Part shown: positions 23,896 to 31,960 of the stretch, one piece after another
How positions within the stretch are numbered: position 1 is the first letter of the stretch
How the letters are laid out: each line of letters begins with the position of its first letter
Source: an uncultured Clostridium sp.
Lineage (GTDB): Bacteria > Bacillota > Clostridia > TANB77 > CAG-508
NCBI GenBank assembly: GCA_948467875.1
Contig: CAOKFZ010000002.1
Span: forward strand, 1-64,000
Reading direction: 5' to 3'
Length of the DNA: 64,000 nt
Translations under genes and position numbers: made by a program
Notes under the pieces: model-generated
The model's input: the letters and a program-made list of their open reading frames with translations, nothing else
Told to the model about the DNA's origin: nothing
Database searches by the model: none

Positions 23896-26202
23896 TTATT
23901 TTATATTGAATTTTAGTTCTTCATTTTCGCATTCGACCAAAATTGTTTGCCCAGTAACTACTTCAGATTTTAAAATCATATCTGAAATTTCATCTTCAAT
24001 ATATCTTTGGATGGAACGACGAAGTGGTCTTGCGCCATATTTCAAATCGGTTCCTTTGCTTAGCAAGAATTTTTTTGCATCAATTGAAATCTCCAAAGAA
24101 ATATTTTTGCTATCTAACGCAATTTGCGTTTTTGCTAATAACAAATCAACGATTTGCAATAATTCATCTTCAGAAAGTGGGGCAAAGGCAACAATTTCGT
24201 CAACGCGATTCAAGAACTCTGGACGAAACGTTTCTCTTAAAGCACCAAGCATTTTGTCATTATCCATAATGGATTTACTTCCAAAACCGATGGAATTATT
24301 GTTCAAATTAGAACCAGCATTGGAAGTCATAATAATAATTGTGTTTTCAAAATTGACAATATTTCCTTGTGAGTCGGTTAATTTTCCATCATCTAAAACT
24401 TGTAATAAAATATTAAATACATCAGGATGTGCTTTTTCAATTTCGTCTAATAAAATAATCGAATATGGTTTACGTTTTACTTTTTCGGTTAATTGACCTG
24501 CATCATCATAACCAACATAACCTGGAGGAGAGCCTATCAATTTTGCCGTAGAATGACTTTCCATATATTCTGACATATCCACTCGAATGATAGCGTCTTC
24601 TGAGCCAAACATCTCATAGGCAAGTGATTTGGCAAGTTCCGTTTTACCAACACCAGTTGGACCAACGAAGATGAAAGAAGGTGGACGTTTTGTGCTTTGA
24701 AGCCCAGCGCGGTTTCTGCGAATGGCTTTGGAAACAGCCTCCACAGCTTTATTTTGTCCAATAATACGGCGATGAAGATTGCCTTCTAAATTCAGCAATT
24801 TCTGGGTTTCAGCTTCTGTAATTTTGGTGACAGGAATCTTTGTCCAACGTTCAATCACTTCTGCAATGTCTTGAACATTCAAAACAGAAGGCGTTAGCGT
24901 GGCTTCGATTTCCTTCATTCTTTCTGTTAAAGTACATTCTTTTGTCTTCAAATCTGCGGCTTTTTGGTAGTCTTCAATGGAGTCAGAAGAAACTGCTTCT
25001 TCTTTTTCTTCTGTCAACTTTTTTAATTCATTTTTAATCATTTCAAGTTCGTATAATGCCTTATTGCCTAGATTAATTTTTGAACAAGCTTCGTCAATCA
25101 AATCAATGGCTTTATCTGGCAAAAATCTATCATGAATATACTTTTCGGACATTTTCACTGTTTTTTCAATTACGTCATCAGAAATAAGAACTTTATGGAA
25201 TTCTTCATAATATTTTTTGATGCCTTTTAAAATGCCAATAGCATCTTGAATAGAAGGCTCTTCCACCATAACTGGTTGCAAACGTCTTTCTAGCGCAGTG
25301 TCTTTTTCAATATATTTTCGGTATTCTCTCAAAGTGGTTGTACCAATCAATTGAATGTCACCATTGGATAAGGCAGGTTTTAAAATATTAGCAGCATTCA
25401 TAGAATGTTCGGCATCGCCAGCACCGATAATGTTGTGAACTTCATCAATGACTAAAATAATATTTCCATAAGATTTGCATTCATCAATAAGTGATTTCAT
25501 ACGGGCTTCAAACTGACCGCGAAATTGCGTTCCAGCAATAATGGCAGTAATGTCAATTAAGTAAACTTCTTTATTTAGCAATTTTGCAGGAACTTGTTGA
25601 TTGGCGATTTTAATCGCTAAACCTTGTGCAATGGCTGTTTTTCCAACGCCGGGTTCACCAATTAGGCAAGGATTATTTTTAGAACGACGGTTTAAAATTT
25701 GCGTAATACGTTGTATTTCGCGTTCGCGACCAATCACTTCATCCAATAGACCATTTTTGGCTTTTTCGGTTAAATTAGTTCCAAAAGTATCTAAAAATCG
25801 TTTTTTTGTATTTTTTGGTTTTTTGTTTACTTTTACAGCTTTTTTCTGATTTCCGCCTGCATTAGAAGAGTTGTTTCCATTGGCATTTTGTGCTTGATTA
25901 TTGAAACCGCGAAACATACTAAGAATCCCTGTAAAAGGATTATTTCCTTCGGAAATTTCTTCCACATTCATCGCTTCAAAAGGCATTTCGCCAGAAAAAT
26001 CTTGAAAGATTTCCTCAAATTGATTCGACATATCTTCTAATTCATCTTGTGATAAATTAGCATTTTTAACAATCACATCAAGTGGATTAATACCACGTGT
26101 TTTCGCACAATTGTAGCATAGTCCTTCAGTTGATGTTTTGCCATTTTCTGTTTTGTTAATAAAAACAACAGCTGTGTTTTTATTGCAATTTGAACATAAC
26201 AT
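23896..26202 (-). CDS. clpE: Clp protease ATP-binding subunit, ClpE-like
   Basis: A 768-residue AAA+ unfoldase. The N-terminus has a zinc ribbon with C3, C6, C29 and C32 in place of the Clp_N domain, as in ClpE. Two ATPase modules follow, with Walker A GEPGVGKT (about 182-189) and GPTGVGKT in the second; a UVR-like coiled region (about residues 395-450) lies between them. It would deliver substrates to ClpP. The start ATG follows AAGGAGA on the minus strand. No CtsR/HrcA site is evident by eye upstream. It lies downstream of tyrS on the same strand with a 53-base gap, so co-transcription is possible. Confidence 0.88.
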   Translation of the reverse strand: MLCSNCNKNTAVVFINKTENGKTSTEGLCYNCAKTRGINPLDVIVKNANLSQDELEDMSNQFEEIFQDFSGEMPFEAMNVEEISEGNNPFTGILSMFRGFNNQAQNANGNNSSNAGGNQKKAVKVNKKPKNTKKRFLDTFGTNLTEKAKNGLLDEVIGREREIQRITQILNRRSKNNPCLIGEPGVGKTAIAQGLAIKIANQQVPAKLLNKEVYLIDITAIIAGTQFRGQFEARMKSLIDECKSYGNIILVIDEVHNIIGAGDAEHSMNAANILKPALSNGDIQLIGTTTLREYRKYIEKDTALERRLQPVMVEEPSIQDAIGILKGIKKYYEEFHKVLISDDVIEKTVKMSEKYIHDRFLPDKAIDLIDEACSKINLGNKALYELEMIKNELKKLTEEKEEAVSSDSIEDYQKAADLKTKECTLTERMKEIEATLTPSVLNVQDIAEVIERWTKIPVTKITEAETQKLLNLEGNLHRRIIGQNKAVEAVSKAIRRNRAGLQSTKRPPSFIFVGPTGVGKTELAKSLAYEMFGSEDAIIRVDMSEYMESHSTAKLIGSPPGYVGYDDAGQLTEKVKRKPYSIILLDEIEKAHPDVFNILLQVLDDGKLTDSQGNIVNFENTIIIMTSNAGSNLNNNSIGFGSKSIMDNDKMLGALRETFRPEFLNRVDEIVAFAPLSEDELLQIVDLLLAKTQIALDSKNISLEISIDAKKFLLSKGTDLKYGARPLRRSIQRYIEDEISDMILKSEVVTGQTILVECENEELKFNIK

Positions 26203-26255
26203 AATATTTCTCCTTAAAATGTTTATAATAATTAATCATATAATATTTTTTTTAA

Positions 26256-27476
26256 TTAGTCAACCTTTTCTAACTTGTGATAAACTTTTTTTCCTTTTTT
26301 TAAGATGGCGTAATTTTCTGTAAAGTCTTTGTCTGATAAAAGGTAAGTTATATCGCTGATTTTTTCGTCATTTAGGGAAACAGCGCCTTGAGCAATTAAG
26401 GTTTTTGCTTGACTTTTTGAGGCAACAATGCCAGATATGACTAAAGCATCTAAGATTGATATATTTATGTTATCCAATTTTGTAGACGGCATACTGGCGA
26501 GATTGCCTTGTCCGCCAAATAAAGCATTAGTAGCATCTTCAGCATCTAACGCCGCTGACTCTCCATGAATTAATTTGGTAATTTCAAATGCAACTTTGCG
26601 TTTGGCATCATTTATTTTTTCGTCTTGTAGTAAAGAGATTCCTTGAATTTCTTCCATTGGCATGAAAGTAAGCAATTTTGCGACATTGACGACATCTGCG
26701 TCATCGATATTGCGCCAGTATTGATAAAATTCGTAAGGAGAAACTTTTTCGGAATCAAGCCAAAGTGCGCCTTTTTCTGTTTTTCCCATTTTTTTACCTT
26801 CTTTGGTGGTTAGAAGTTTGAAAGTTAGCCCAAAAGAATCATCTTTTCCAATTTTTCGGATTAAGTCAACACCACCGATAATATTAGACCATTGGTCGTT
26901 TCCGCCGATTTCAAGTTTGCAGCCATAGGTGTTGTACAAATGCAAAAAGTCGTAAGATTGCATTAACATATAGCCCATTTCAAAAAAGGTAAGCCCAGTT
27001 TCCAAGCGGTTTTTGTAACATTCTGCGGCAAGCATTTTGTTAACTGAAAATAAAGTTCCAATTTCGCGCATGAAATCAATGTAATTTAAGTTTAAAAGCC
27101 AGTCCGCATTATTTACGATAATGGCGGCATTTTCGCCTTCAAAACTGACGAATTTTTCGATTTGCTTTTTAATGGCGCTAACATTGTGGTCAATATCTTC
27201 ACGAGTTAACATTTTTCGAATGTCTGTCTTTCCACTTGGATCGCCGATAACTGCAGTTCCGCCGCCGACTAAAATAATTGGTTTGTGCCCATATTTTTGC
27301 AAATTGGAAGCGACCATAAGTGACACAAAATGTCCAACATGCAAGCTATCTGCGGTGGGGTCAATACCAATATAAAATGGTACAGATTGTTTGCCTAAAA
27401 GTTCTTTAATTTCTTCTGGATGAGTTAATTGCTCAATATATCCACGTTCTTGTAGAACATCAAAAACATTGTTCAT
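26256..27476 (-). CDS. tyrS: Tyrosyl-tRNA synthetase
   Basis: A 406-residue class I synthetase that charges tRNA-Tyr. It shows the HIGH-type motif HVGH at about 46-49 within IDPTADSLHVGH, the KMSKS-type motif KKMGKT, GGNDQWSNI for tyrosine binding, and an S4-like C-terminal domain. The ATG follows AAGGAGGA. No T-box leader is visible in the short 5' region, although T-boxes control tyrS in many Firmicutes. Confidence 0.95.
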   Translation of the reverse strand: MNNVFDVLQERGYIEQLTHPEEIKELLGKQSVPFYIGIDPTADSLHVGHFVSLMVASNLQKYGHKPIILVGGGTAVIGDPSGKTDIRKMLTREDIDHNVSAIKKQIEKFVSFEGENAAIIVNNADWLLNLNYIDFMREIGTLFSVNKMLAAECYKNRLETGLTFFEMGYMLMQSYDFLHLYNTYGCKLEIGGNDQWSNIIGGVDLIRKIGKDDSFGLTFKLLTTKEGKKMGKTEKGALWLDSEKVSPYEFYQYWRNIDDADVVNVAKLLTFMPMEEIQGISLLQDEKINDAKRKVAFEITKLIHGESAALDAEDATNALFGGQGNLASMPSTKLDNINISILDALVISGIVASKSQAKTLIAQGAVSLNDEKISDITYLLSDKDFTENYAILKKGKKVYHKLEKVD

Positions 27477-27502
27477 AAAATTGTCCTCCTTAAATTTTAT
27501 CT

Positions 27503-27531
27503 ATTATATCAAAAATAATGATAGAAATCAA
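27503..27531 (-). promoter_or_regulatory. Promoter of tyrS
   Basis: On the minus strand: TTGATT (27531-27526), 17-base spacer, TATAAT (27508-27503). The leader is under 30 bases, leaving no room for a T-box. Confidence 0.7.
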
Positions 27532-27584
27532 GAAAAATGCGAGACTTATTGATAAAAAAGTAAATTTAAGAATATTTTTGGAAT

Positions 27585-27613
27585 TTTACTATACTTTTGT
27601 AAAATATTATTAT
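27585..27613 (+). promoter_or_regulatory. Probable promoter of the 27697 operon
   Basis: TTTACT (27585-27590), 17-base spacer, TATTAT (27608-27613). Confidence 0.45.
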
Positions 27614-27696
27614 ACAATAAAGGAATAGTGAAAAAATAAAAAAATGTTTAGAAAAAGCAAGAAAAGGGAAGAATATTAAAAAAGGAGAGAGAAAAT

Positions 27697-27966
27697 ATGG
27701 ATCGAAAATTGGATATTACGAAAATAGTTTTGCAAGAATTGGTGCTAAGATTGAGGGCAGAAGAAAAGTTTATGAAAAATATGAATGAAGTGGATGTTTT
27801 GTATGAAGTAAATTTTAGAATAAAAGAAGAAAATCCATTTTATAGAATTTTGGAAGCAATAGGAATAGAGGATGAAGACGAAGTGGAAGAAGTAATTGAA
27901 AACTTTTTGCAACAGGATAAAGAAGTAGAAGTTTTGGTAGATGAATTTTGCGAGAAATATTTTTAG
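27697..27966 (+). CDS. Small acidic protein of unknown function
   Basis: An 89-residue, largely helical acidic protein (IEDEDEVEEVIENFLQQ near residues 58-73) without membrane segment. No family is recognised. It has a strong AAAGGAGAG site and is followed after 15 bases by the SPL-like gene, so it may be linked to spore or DNA-repair functions, which is inference. Confidence 0.6.
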   Translation: MDRKLDITKIVLQELVLRLRAEEKFMKNMNEVDVLYEVNFRIKEENPFYRILEAIGIEDEDEVEEVIENFLQQDKEVEVLVDEFCEKYF

Positions 27967-27981
27967 TTCGAGGGGGAATAA

Positions 27982-28983
27982 ATGGAGTTTAAGCCAGATG
28001 CGATTTATTTTGAACCAGATATTGAAAATTATGCTTTGGGAAAAGAGTTGTTACAAAAATATGAAAACATTCCTAAGTTTGTGATTGAAAATCATAATAA
28101 TATTCCACAAATGCGAAGTCAGAGTAATTCTGCGTTTCCCAAAATGAAAAAAAATTTGATTATTGCCACTCGAAAAACACATAAATATACTGAAAATCAT
28201 AAAGTTTCTGATTATTTGGTACCTTATACATCCTCTGGTTGTACAGCCATGTGTCTGTATTGTTATTTAGTTTGCCATTATAACAAATGTGCCTATTTGA
28301 GATTATTTGTCAATCGTGAGCAGATGTTGGATAAAATCATCAAAACTGCCGAAAAAAGTGAGAAAGAGTTAACCTTTGAAATTGGGAGCAACAGTGATTT
28401 AATTTTAGAAAATTCGATTACGAACAATCTGGTTTGGACGATTGAAAATTTTGCAAAATCGAAAAAAGGCTTTTTAACATTTCCTACGAAGTTTGATATG
28501 GTGGAACCGATTTTGGATTTGAAAGGAAAAGAAAATATTATTGTTCGAATGAGTGTTAATCCAGAAGAATTAATTGATAAAATTGAGCTGGGAACGTCGC
28601 CGCTGAAAAATCGAATACAAGCTATTAACAAATTATGTCGTGCAGGATATCGTGTTGGAATATTAATTGCACCAATTATTTTGGTAGAGCATTGGGAGGA
28701 ACATTATAAAAAATTGATTTTGACATTACGCAAAATGTTGGACCCTTGTGCAAAATCCAGTGTGTTTTTTGAGCTGATTTTTATGACGTATAGTTACATT
28801 CACAAAATGATTAATAGCGAAGCATTTCCAAATGCGATGAATTTATACAATCCAGAATTGATGACAGTTCGTGGGCGTGGAAAATACTGTTATAAAAAAG
28901 AAGTAAGAGAAGAGGCAGAAAATTTTTTGTTGGAACTTTTGCGTGAGTATTTTCCAAAAAATAAAATTTGGTATGTGAGTTAA
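27982..28983 (+). CDS. Spore photoproduct lyase family radical SAM protein
   Basis: SPL repairs the spore photoproduct thymine dimer on germination. This 333-residue protein has C87, C91 and C94 (CTAMCLYC), the following YLVCHYNKCAYLRLFVN segment matching the SPL conserved YxRxFVN region, and a C-terminal GRGKYCYKKE...EYFPKNKIWYV ending typical of SPL. However, the FE-x2-C-TSD segment that carries the hydrogen-donor Cys (C141 in Bacillus) reads FEIGSNSD here, so that Cys appears absent. It may be an SPL paralogue with altered chemistry. The ATG follows a weak GAGGGGG site. Confidence 0.75.
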   Translation: MEFKPDAIYFEPDIENYALGKELLQKYENIPKFVIENHNNIPQMRSQSNSAFPKMKKNLIIATRKTHKYTENHKVSDYLVPYTSSGCTAMCLYCYLVCHYNKCAYLRLFVNREQMLDKIIKTAEKSEKELTFEIGSNSDLILENSITNNLVWTIENFAKSKKGFLTFPTKFDMVEPILDLKGKENIIVRMSVNPEELIDKIELGTSPLKNRIQAINKLCRAGYRVGILIAPIILVEHWEEHYKKLILTLRKMLDPCAKSSVFFELIFMTYSYIHKMINSEAFPNAMNLYNPELMTVRGRGKYCYKKEVREEAENFLLELLREYFPKNKIWYVS

Positions 28984-29090
28984 TTTTTTTGCGAAAATAC
29001 TTGACTTAAGGCAGAGGTAAGACATATAATTCAAATAAATTGAATGTACAAATGGAAGAAAATCTGCATATCCTATGTTAGGTGATAAAT

Positions 29091-29564
29091 GTGAGAGAAA
29101 AGCAATATAATAGGCAAAAATGTGTTCAGTATGCGAAACAATGGGCACTTTCGAGAAATCCTAATTATTATGATTATGAAAAAATTGGTGGGGATTGCAC
29201 GAATTTTGCATCACAGTGCATTTATGCGGGCTATGGCGAAATGAATCCGAAATCTTGGTATTATTGGAGCGCAAATAATAAATCTCCTTCGTGGACAGGA
29301 GTAAAATTTTTGTATGATTTTTTAGTCAATAACAAGTCCGTTGGACCACGTGGAATTGAGGTTTTGCAAAACCAAATTCAAATTGGGGATTTGATCCAAT
29401 TATCGCAAGATGGGCAAAGATTTTCGCATAGTTTGATTGTGGTAGATATTCAAAATCCCAATTATTTAGGAGATATTTGGATTGCAACCCATTCGCAAGA
29501 TGCCTTAAATAGACCAGTTGCAACATATGAGTTCCAAAAAATTCGATTTGTACACATTGTATAG
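29091..29564 (+). CDS. Amidase domain protein (PF12671-like)
   Basis: A 157-residue protein resembling the putative amidase domain found in sporulation-related and cell wall proteins. Landmarks are YNRQKCVQYAKQWA, NPNYYDYEKIGGDCTNFASQC with the probable catalytic Cys36, the PSWTGV segment, and HSLIV and ATHSQDA toward the end. It has no signal peptide, so it would act in the cytosol or the mother cell. The GTG at 29091, after TAGGTGAT, gives the best spacing; a GTG at 29082 lies in that site. Confidence 0.78.
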   Translation: MREKQYNRQKCVQYAKQWALSRNPNYYDYEKIGGDCTNFASQCIYAGYGEMNPKSWYYWSANNKSPSWTGVKFLYDFLVNNKSVGPRGIEVLQNQIQIGDLIQLSQDGQRFSHSLIVVDIQNPNYLGDIWIATHSQDALNRPVATYEFQKIRFVHIV

Positions 29565-29572
29565 GAGGAAAA

Positions 29573-30415
29573 ATGAGAATAGCAATTATTTCAGATATAC
29601 ATGGAAATTTAGAAGCACTAAAAACGACATTGGCAGATATTCAAAAAAGAAAAATTGATCAAATATTTTGTCTGGGTGATATTGTAGAAAAAGGGCATCA
29701 CCCAGAAGAATGTGTGAAATTAGTGCGAGAAAATTGTGAAGTCGTGGTGCAAGGAAACTGTGATGTGGACATGGATACTTCCATTTATCAAAAACCATTG
29801 CATCATGTTCCAGTGGAATTAATGCATGCAAGAGTAAATTGGTTAAATCGTATGCTGTCAGAAGAGTCGAAGGAATATTTGCTGAATTTGCCGTTTTGCT
29901 ATGAGTTTTACATGAGTGGAAGTTTGATCAGGTTGTTTCATGCTTCTCCGCTAAAAAAGACGAATGTGATTATTAATGAAGATTCGTATGAAGATAAATA
30001 TAAAATGTTTGAGCCAAGTGAAAATACAGTTTCGAAAGAAGTGGCAGATGTCGTTATCTATGGGCATTTGCATTGTCCCTACATGAATAAATTTTATAAT
30101 AAGACACTCATTAATGTAGGAAGTGTCGGAAATAGTTTTAATGTGGTCAGAGATAAACAAAAAGATAGTAATGTTTTGGAGACAACGGCAAGCCATTATT
30201 TGATTTTAGAAGGCGAATATGGTGCCAAAGAATATGGCGCGGATTTTAGTTTTGAATTTGTGCGAGTACATTATGATATTGATAAAGAATTGGCAGATTT
30301 GGACCAAAACTTGGAGCCTGAGGCTTATGAAAAAGAACTGCGCCAAGGCGTTTATCGAAACATGAGCAAAATTGCAGATAAAGCGAGAGAACTTGAGAAA
30401 AAGGGGAAAGTATGA
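29573..30415 (+). CDS. Metallophosphoesterase (calcineurin-like)
   Basis: A 280-residue enzyme of the YfcE/MJ0936-like phosphoesterase group. Metal ligands are visible in SDIHGN (residues 7-12), CLGDIVEKG (about 34-42), QGNCD (about 60-64), and YGHLHCP for the GHxH motif. The substrate is unknown. It starts 9 bases after the amidase gene and overlaps the M29 aminopeptidase gene by 4 bases. Confidence 0.88.
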   Translation: MRIAIISDIHGNLEALKTTLADIQKRKIDQIFCLGDIVEKGHHPEECVKLVRENCEVVVQGNCDVDMDTSIYQKPLHHVPVELMHARVNWLNRMLSEESKEYLLNLPFCYEFYMSGSLIRLFHASPLKKTNVIINEDSYEDKYKMFEPSENTVSKEVADVVIYGHLHCPYMNKFYNKTLINVGSVGNSFNVVRDKQKDSNVLETTASHYLILEGEYGAKEYGADFSFEFVRVHYDIDKELADLDQNLEPEAYEKELRQGVYRNMSKIADKARELEKKGKV

Positions 30416-31530
30416 GAGATTTAAGAATGGAAGAATTAGCGAATAAATTGATTACATATTCAGTGGATTTGAAGAAAAATGAGAAAGTTTTAATTGAAGT
30501 GATTGGAACAGATGGAATTCCACTTGCCAAAGCACTTATGAAAGAAGCGTATAAAATTGGGGCGATGCCATTTTTCAATTTGATTGACCAATCGCTTCTT
30601 AAGGAAATGCTAAAGGATTTGTCAGAAGAGCAAGTTAAATTGTACGCCAAATATGACGAGGCACGCATGAAAGATATGGATGCGTATATTGGAATTAGAG
30701 CATCAGAAAATTCTTCAGAAATGGCTGGAATTGCACAAGATAAGCTAAAATTATACAATGAGTTATACACAGTTCCTGTTCATTTTGTGGAAAGAGTGCT
30801 TCATACAAAATGGTGCATTTTGCGCTATCCAAACAATTCCATGGCGCAAATGAGCAAAATGAGTTTGGAGGATTTTGAAGATTTTTATTTCAAAGTGTGT
30901 AATTTGGATTATGGAAAAATGGCAAAAGCGATGGAGCCTTTGGTTGAGCTTATGAACAAAACGGACAAAGTTCATATTTTAGGCAAAGGAACGGATTTGA
31001 CATTTAGCATCAAAGGAATTCCAGCAGAAAAATATCGAGGCACGTTTAATATTCCTGATGGCGAAGTAGCGTCTGCGCCTGTGAAAAATAGTGTCAATGG
31101 TTACATTACTTACAACACAGAGACGAGTTATAATGGTGTTACTTTCAACAATATTCGTTTGGAATTTGACAAGGGAAAAATTGTAAAAGCCACGAGTAAT
31201 CATACACAAGAACTAAATCAAATTTTAGACACCGACGAAGGGGCGCGTTATATTGGGGAATTTGCGCTTGGCGTAAATCCTTACATGGAAAGACCAATTG
31301 GTGACACGTTATTTGACGAAAAAATAAAAGGCAGTTTTCATTTTACGCCAGGCGACGCATTAGAGGAAAGTGACAATGGAAATCGTTCGAGCATTCATTG
31401 GGATATTGTGAATATTCAAACCCCAGAATTTGGGGGCGGAGAAATTTGGTTTGACGATGTGCTAGTCAGAAAAGATGGATTATTTGTGCCTGAAGAATTG
31501 TTGCTACTCAATCCAGAGAATTTAACGTAG
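30412..31530 (+). CDS. M29 family aminopeptidase
   Basis: A 372-residue metallo-aminopeptidase of the AmpS/PepS (M29) family, which removes N-terminal residues from peptides in the cytosol. Typical are the N-terminal LANKLITYSVDLKKNEKVLIE, RGTFNIPDGEVASAPVKNSVNG with metal-binding Glu, GEFALGVNP, and the HWDIV segment near the end. ATGA overlap with the phosphoesterase gene. The length is slightly shorter than the usual 400-410. Confidence 0.9.
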   Translation: MRDLRMEELANKLITYSVDLKKNEKVLIEVIGTDGIPLAKALMKEAYKIGAMPFFNLIDQSLLKEMLKDLSEEQVKLYAKYDEARMKDMDAYIGIRASENSSEMAGIAQDKLKLYNELYTVPVHFVERVLHTKWCILRYPNNSMAQMSKMSLEDFEDFYFKVCNLDYGKMAKAMEPLVELMNKTDKVHILGKGTDLTFSIKGIPAEKYRGTFNIPDGEVASAPVKNSVNGYITYNTETSYNGVTFNNIRLEFDKGKIVKATSNHTQELNQILDTDEGARYIGEFALGVNPYMERPIGDTLFDEKIKGSFHFTPGDALEESDNGNRSSIHWDIVNIQTPEFGGGEIWFDDVLVRKDGLFVPEELLLLNPENLT

Positions 31531-31576
31531 ACGTTGCCCAACCAAAATGACACAAAAATCTTTGCCAAATCCTGTA

Positions 31577-31604
31577 GTAGGGGCACAGTGCACTGTGCCC
31601 CTAC
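31577..31604. repeat. 28-base perfect palindrome
   Basis: GTAGGGGCACAGTG is followed immediately by its exact reverse complement. It is GC-rich against an AT-rich background and has no T-run, so it looks like an intergenic palindromic repeat rather than a terminator. Confidence 0.65.
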
Positions 31605-31867
31605 GATATTTATCAAATCATTTTAAAGGACATTTAGAAGCGAAATTTGGCATTTTATGTCTGAGACGATAGTTATGTCTACTTTAAAATTTCAGAGGAC
31701 TTCTTGAGGCTCCTAGAGGCACTTTTCAAAAGGCAAAAAGTCTCGTATGAATTCTAGAATGGTTCTAAAAAATCGATAAAAATACTTTTTGAACGATTTT
31801 AGAGAAAATTTGAGTTTGAAGTCAATTTTTTAGAAAAAAGAGCTTAAAATGGATTTTTGAGGTGTAA

Positions 31868-31905
31868 TGTTACAATTTTGTAACAATGGTTACAATTTAG
31901 TAACA
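31868..31905. promoter_or_regulatory. Paired TGTTAC-N6-GTAACA palindromes
   Basis: TGTTAC-AATTTT-GTAACA (31868-31885) is perfect; GGTTAC-AATTTA-GTAACA (31888-31905) is a near copy centred 20 bases further, two helical turns. A further GTAACA half-site overlaps the -35 region at 31915. Confidence 0.6.
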
Positions 31906-31909
31906 TACA

Positions 31910-31938
31910 TTGACGTAACAACAAAATAATTGTATAAT
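31910..31938 (+). promoter_or_regulatory. Promoter of the adhesin gene
   Basis: TTGACG (31910-31915), 17-base spacer, TATAAT (31933-31938). Confidence 0.75.
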
Positions 31939-31960
31939 AAAGAAGAAAAGGAGGAAACAA

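Larger units (their letters stand above)
31531..31960. other. 430-base spacer upstream of the adhesin
   Basis: It contains a 28-base perfect palindrome (31577-31604), then about 260 AT-rich bases with no ORF support, then two TGTTAC/GTAACA palindromes (31868-31905) and the adhesin promoter (31910-31938). Confidence 0.6.

Noticed and set aside
27477..27696. Possible T-box leader for tyrS
   Set aside because: The promoter lies within 30 bases of the start and no T-box core sequence is present.
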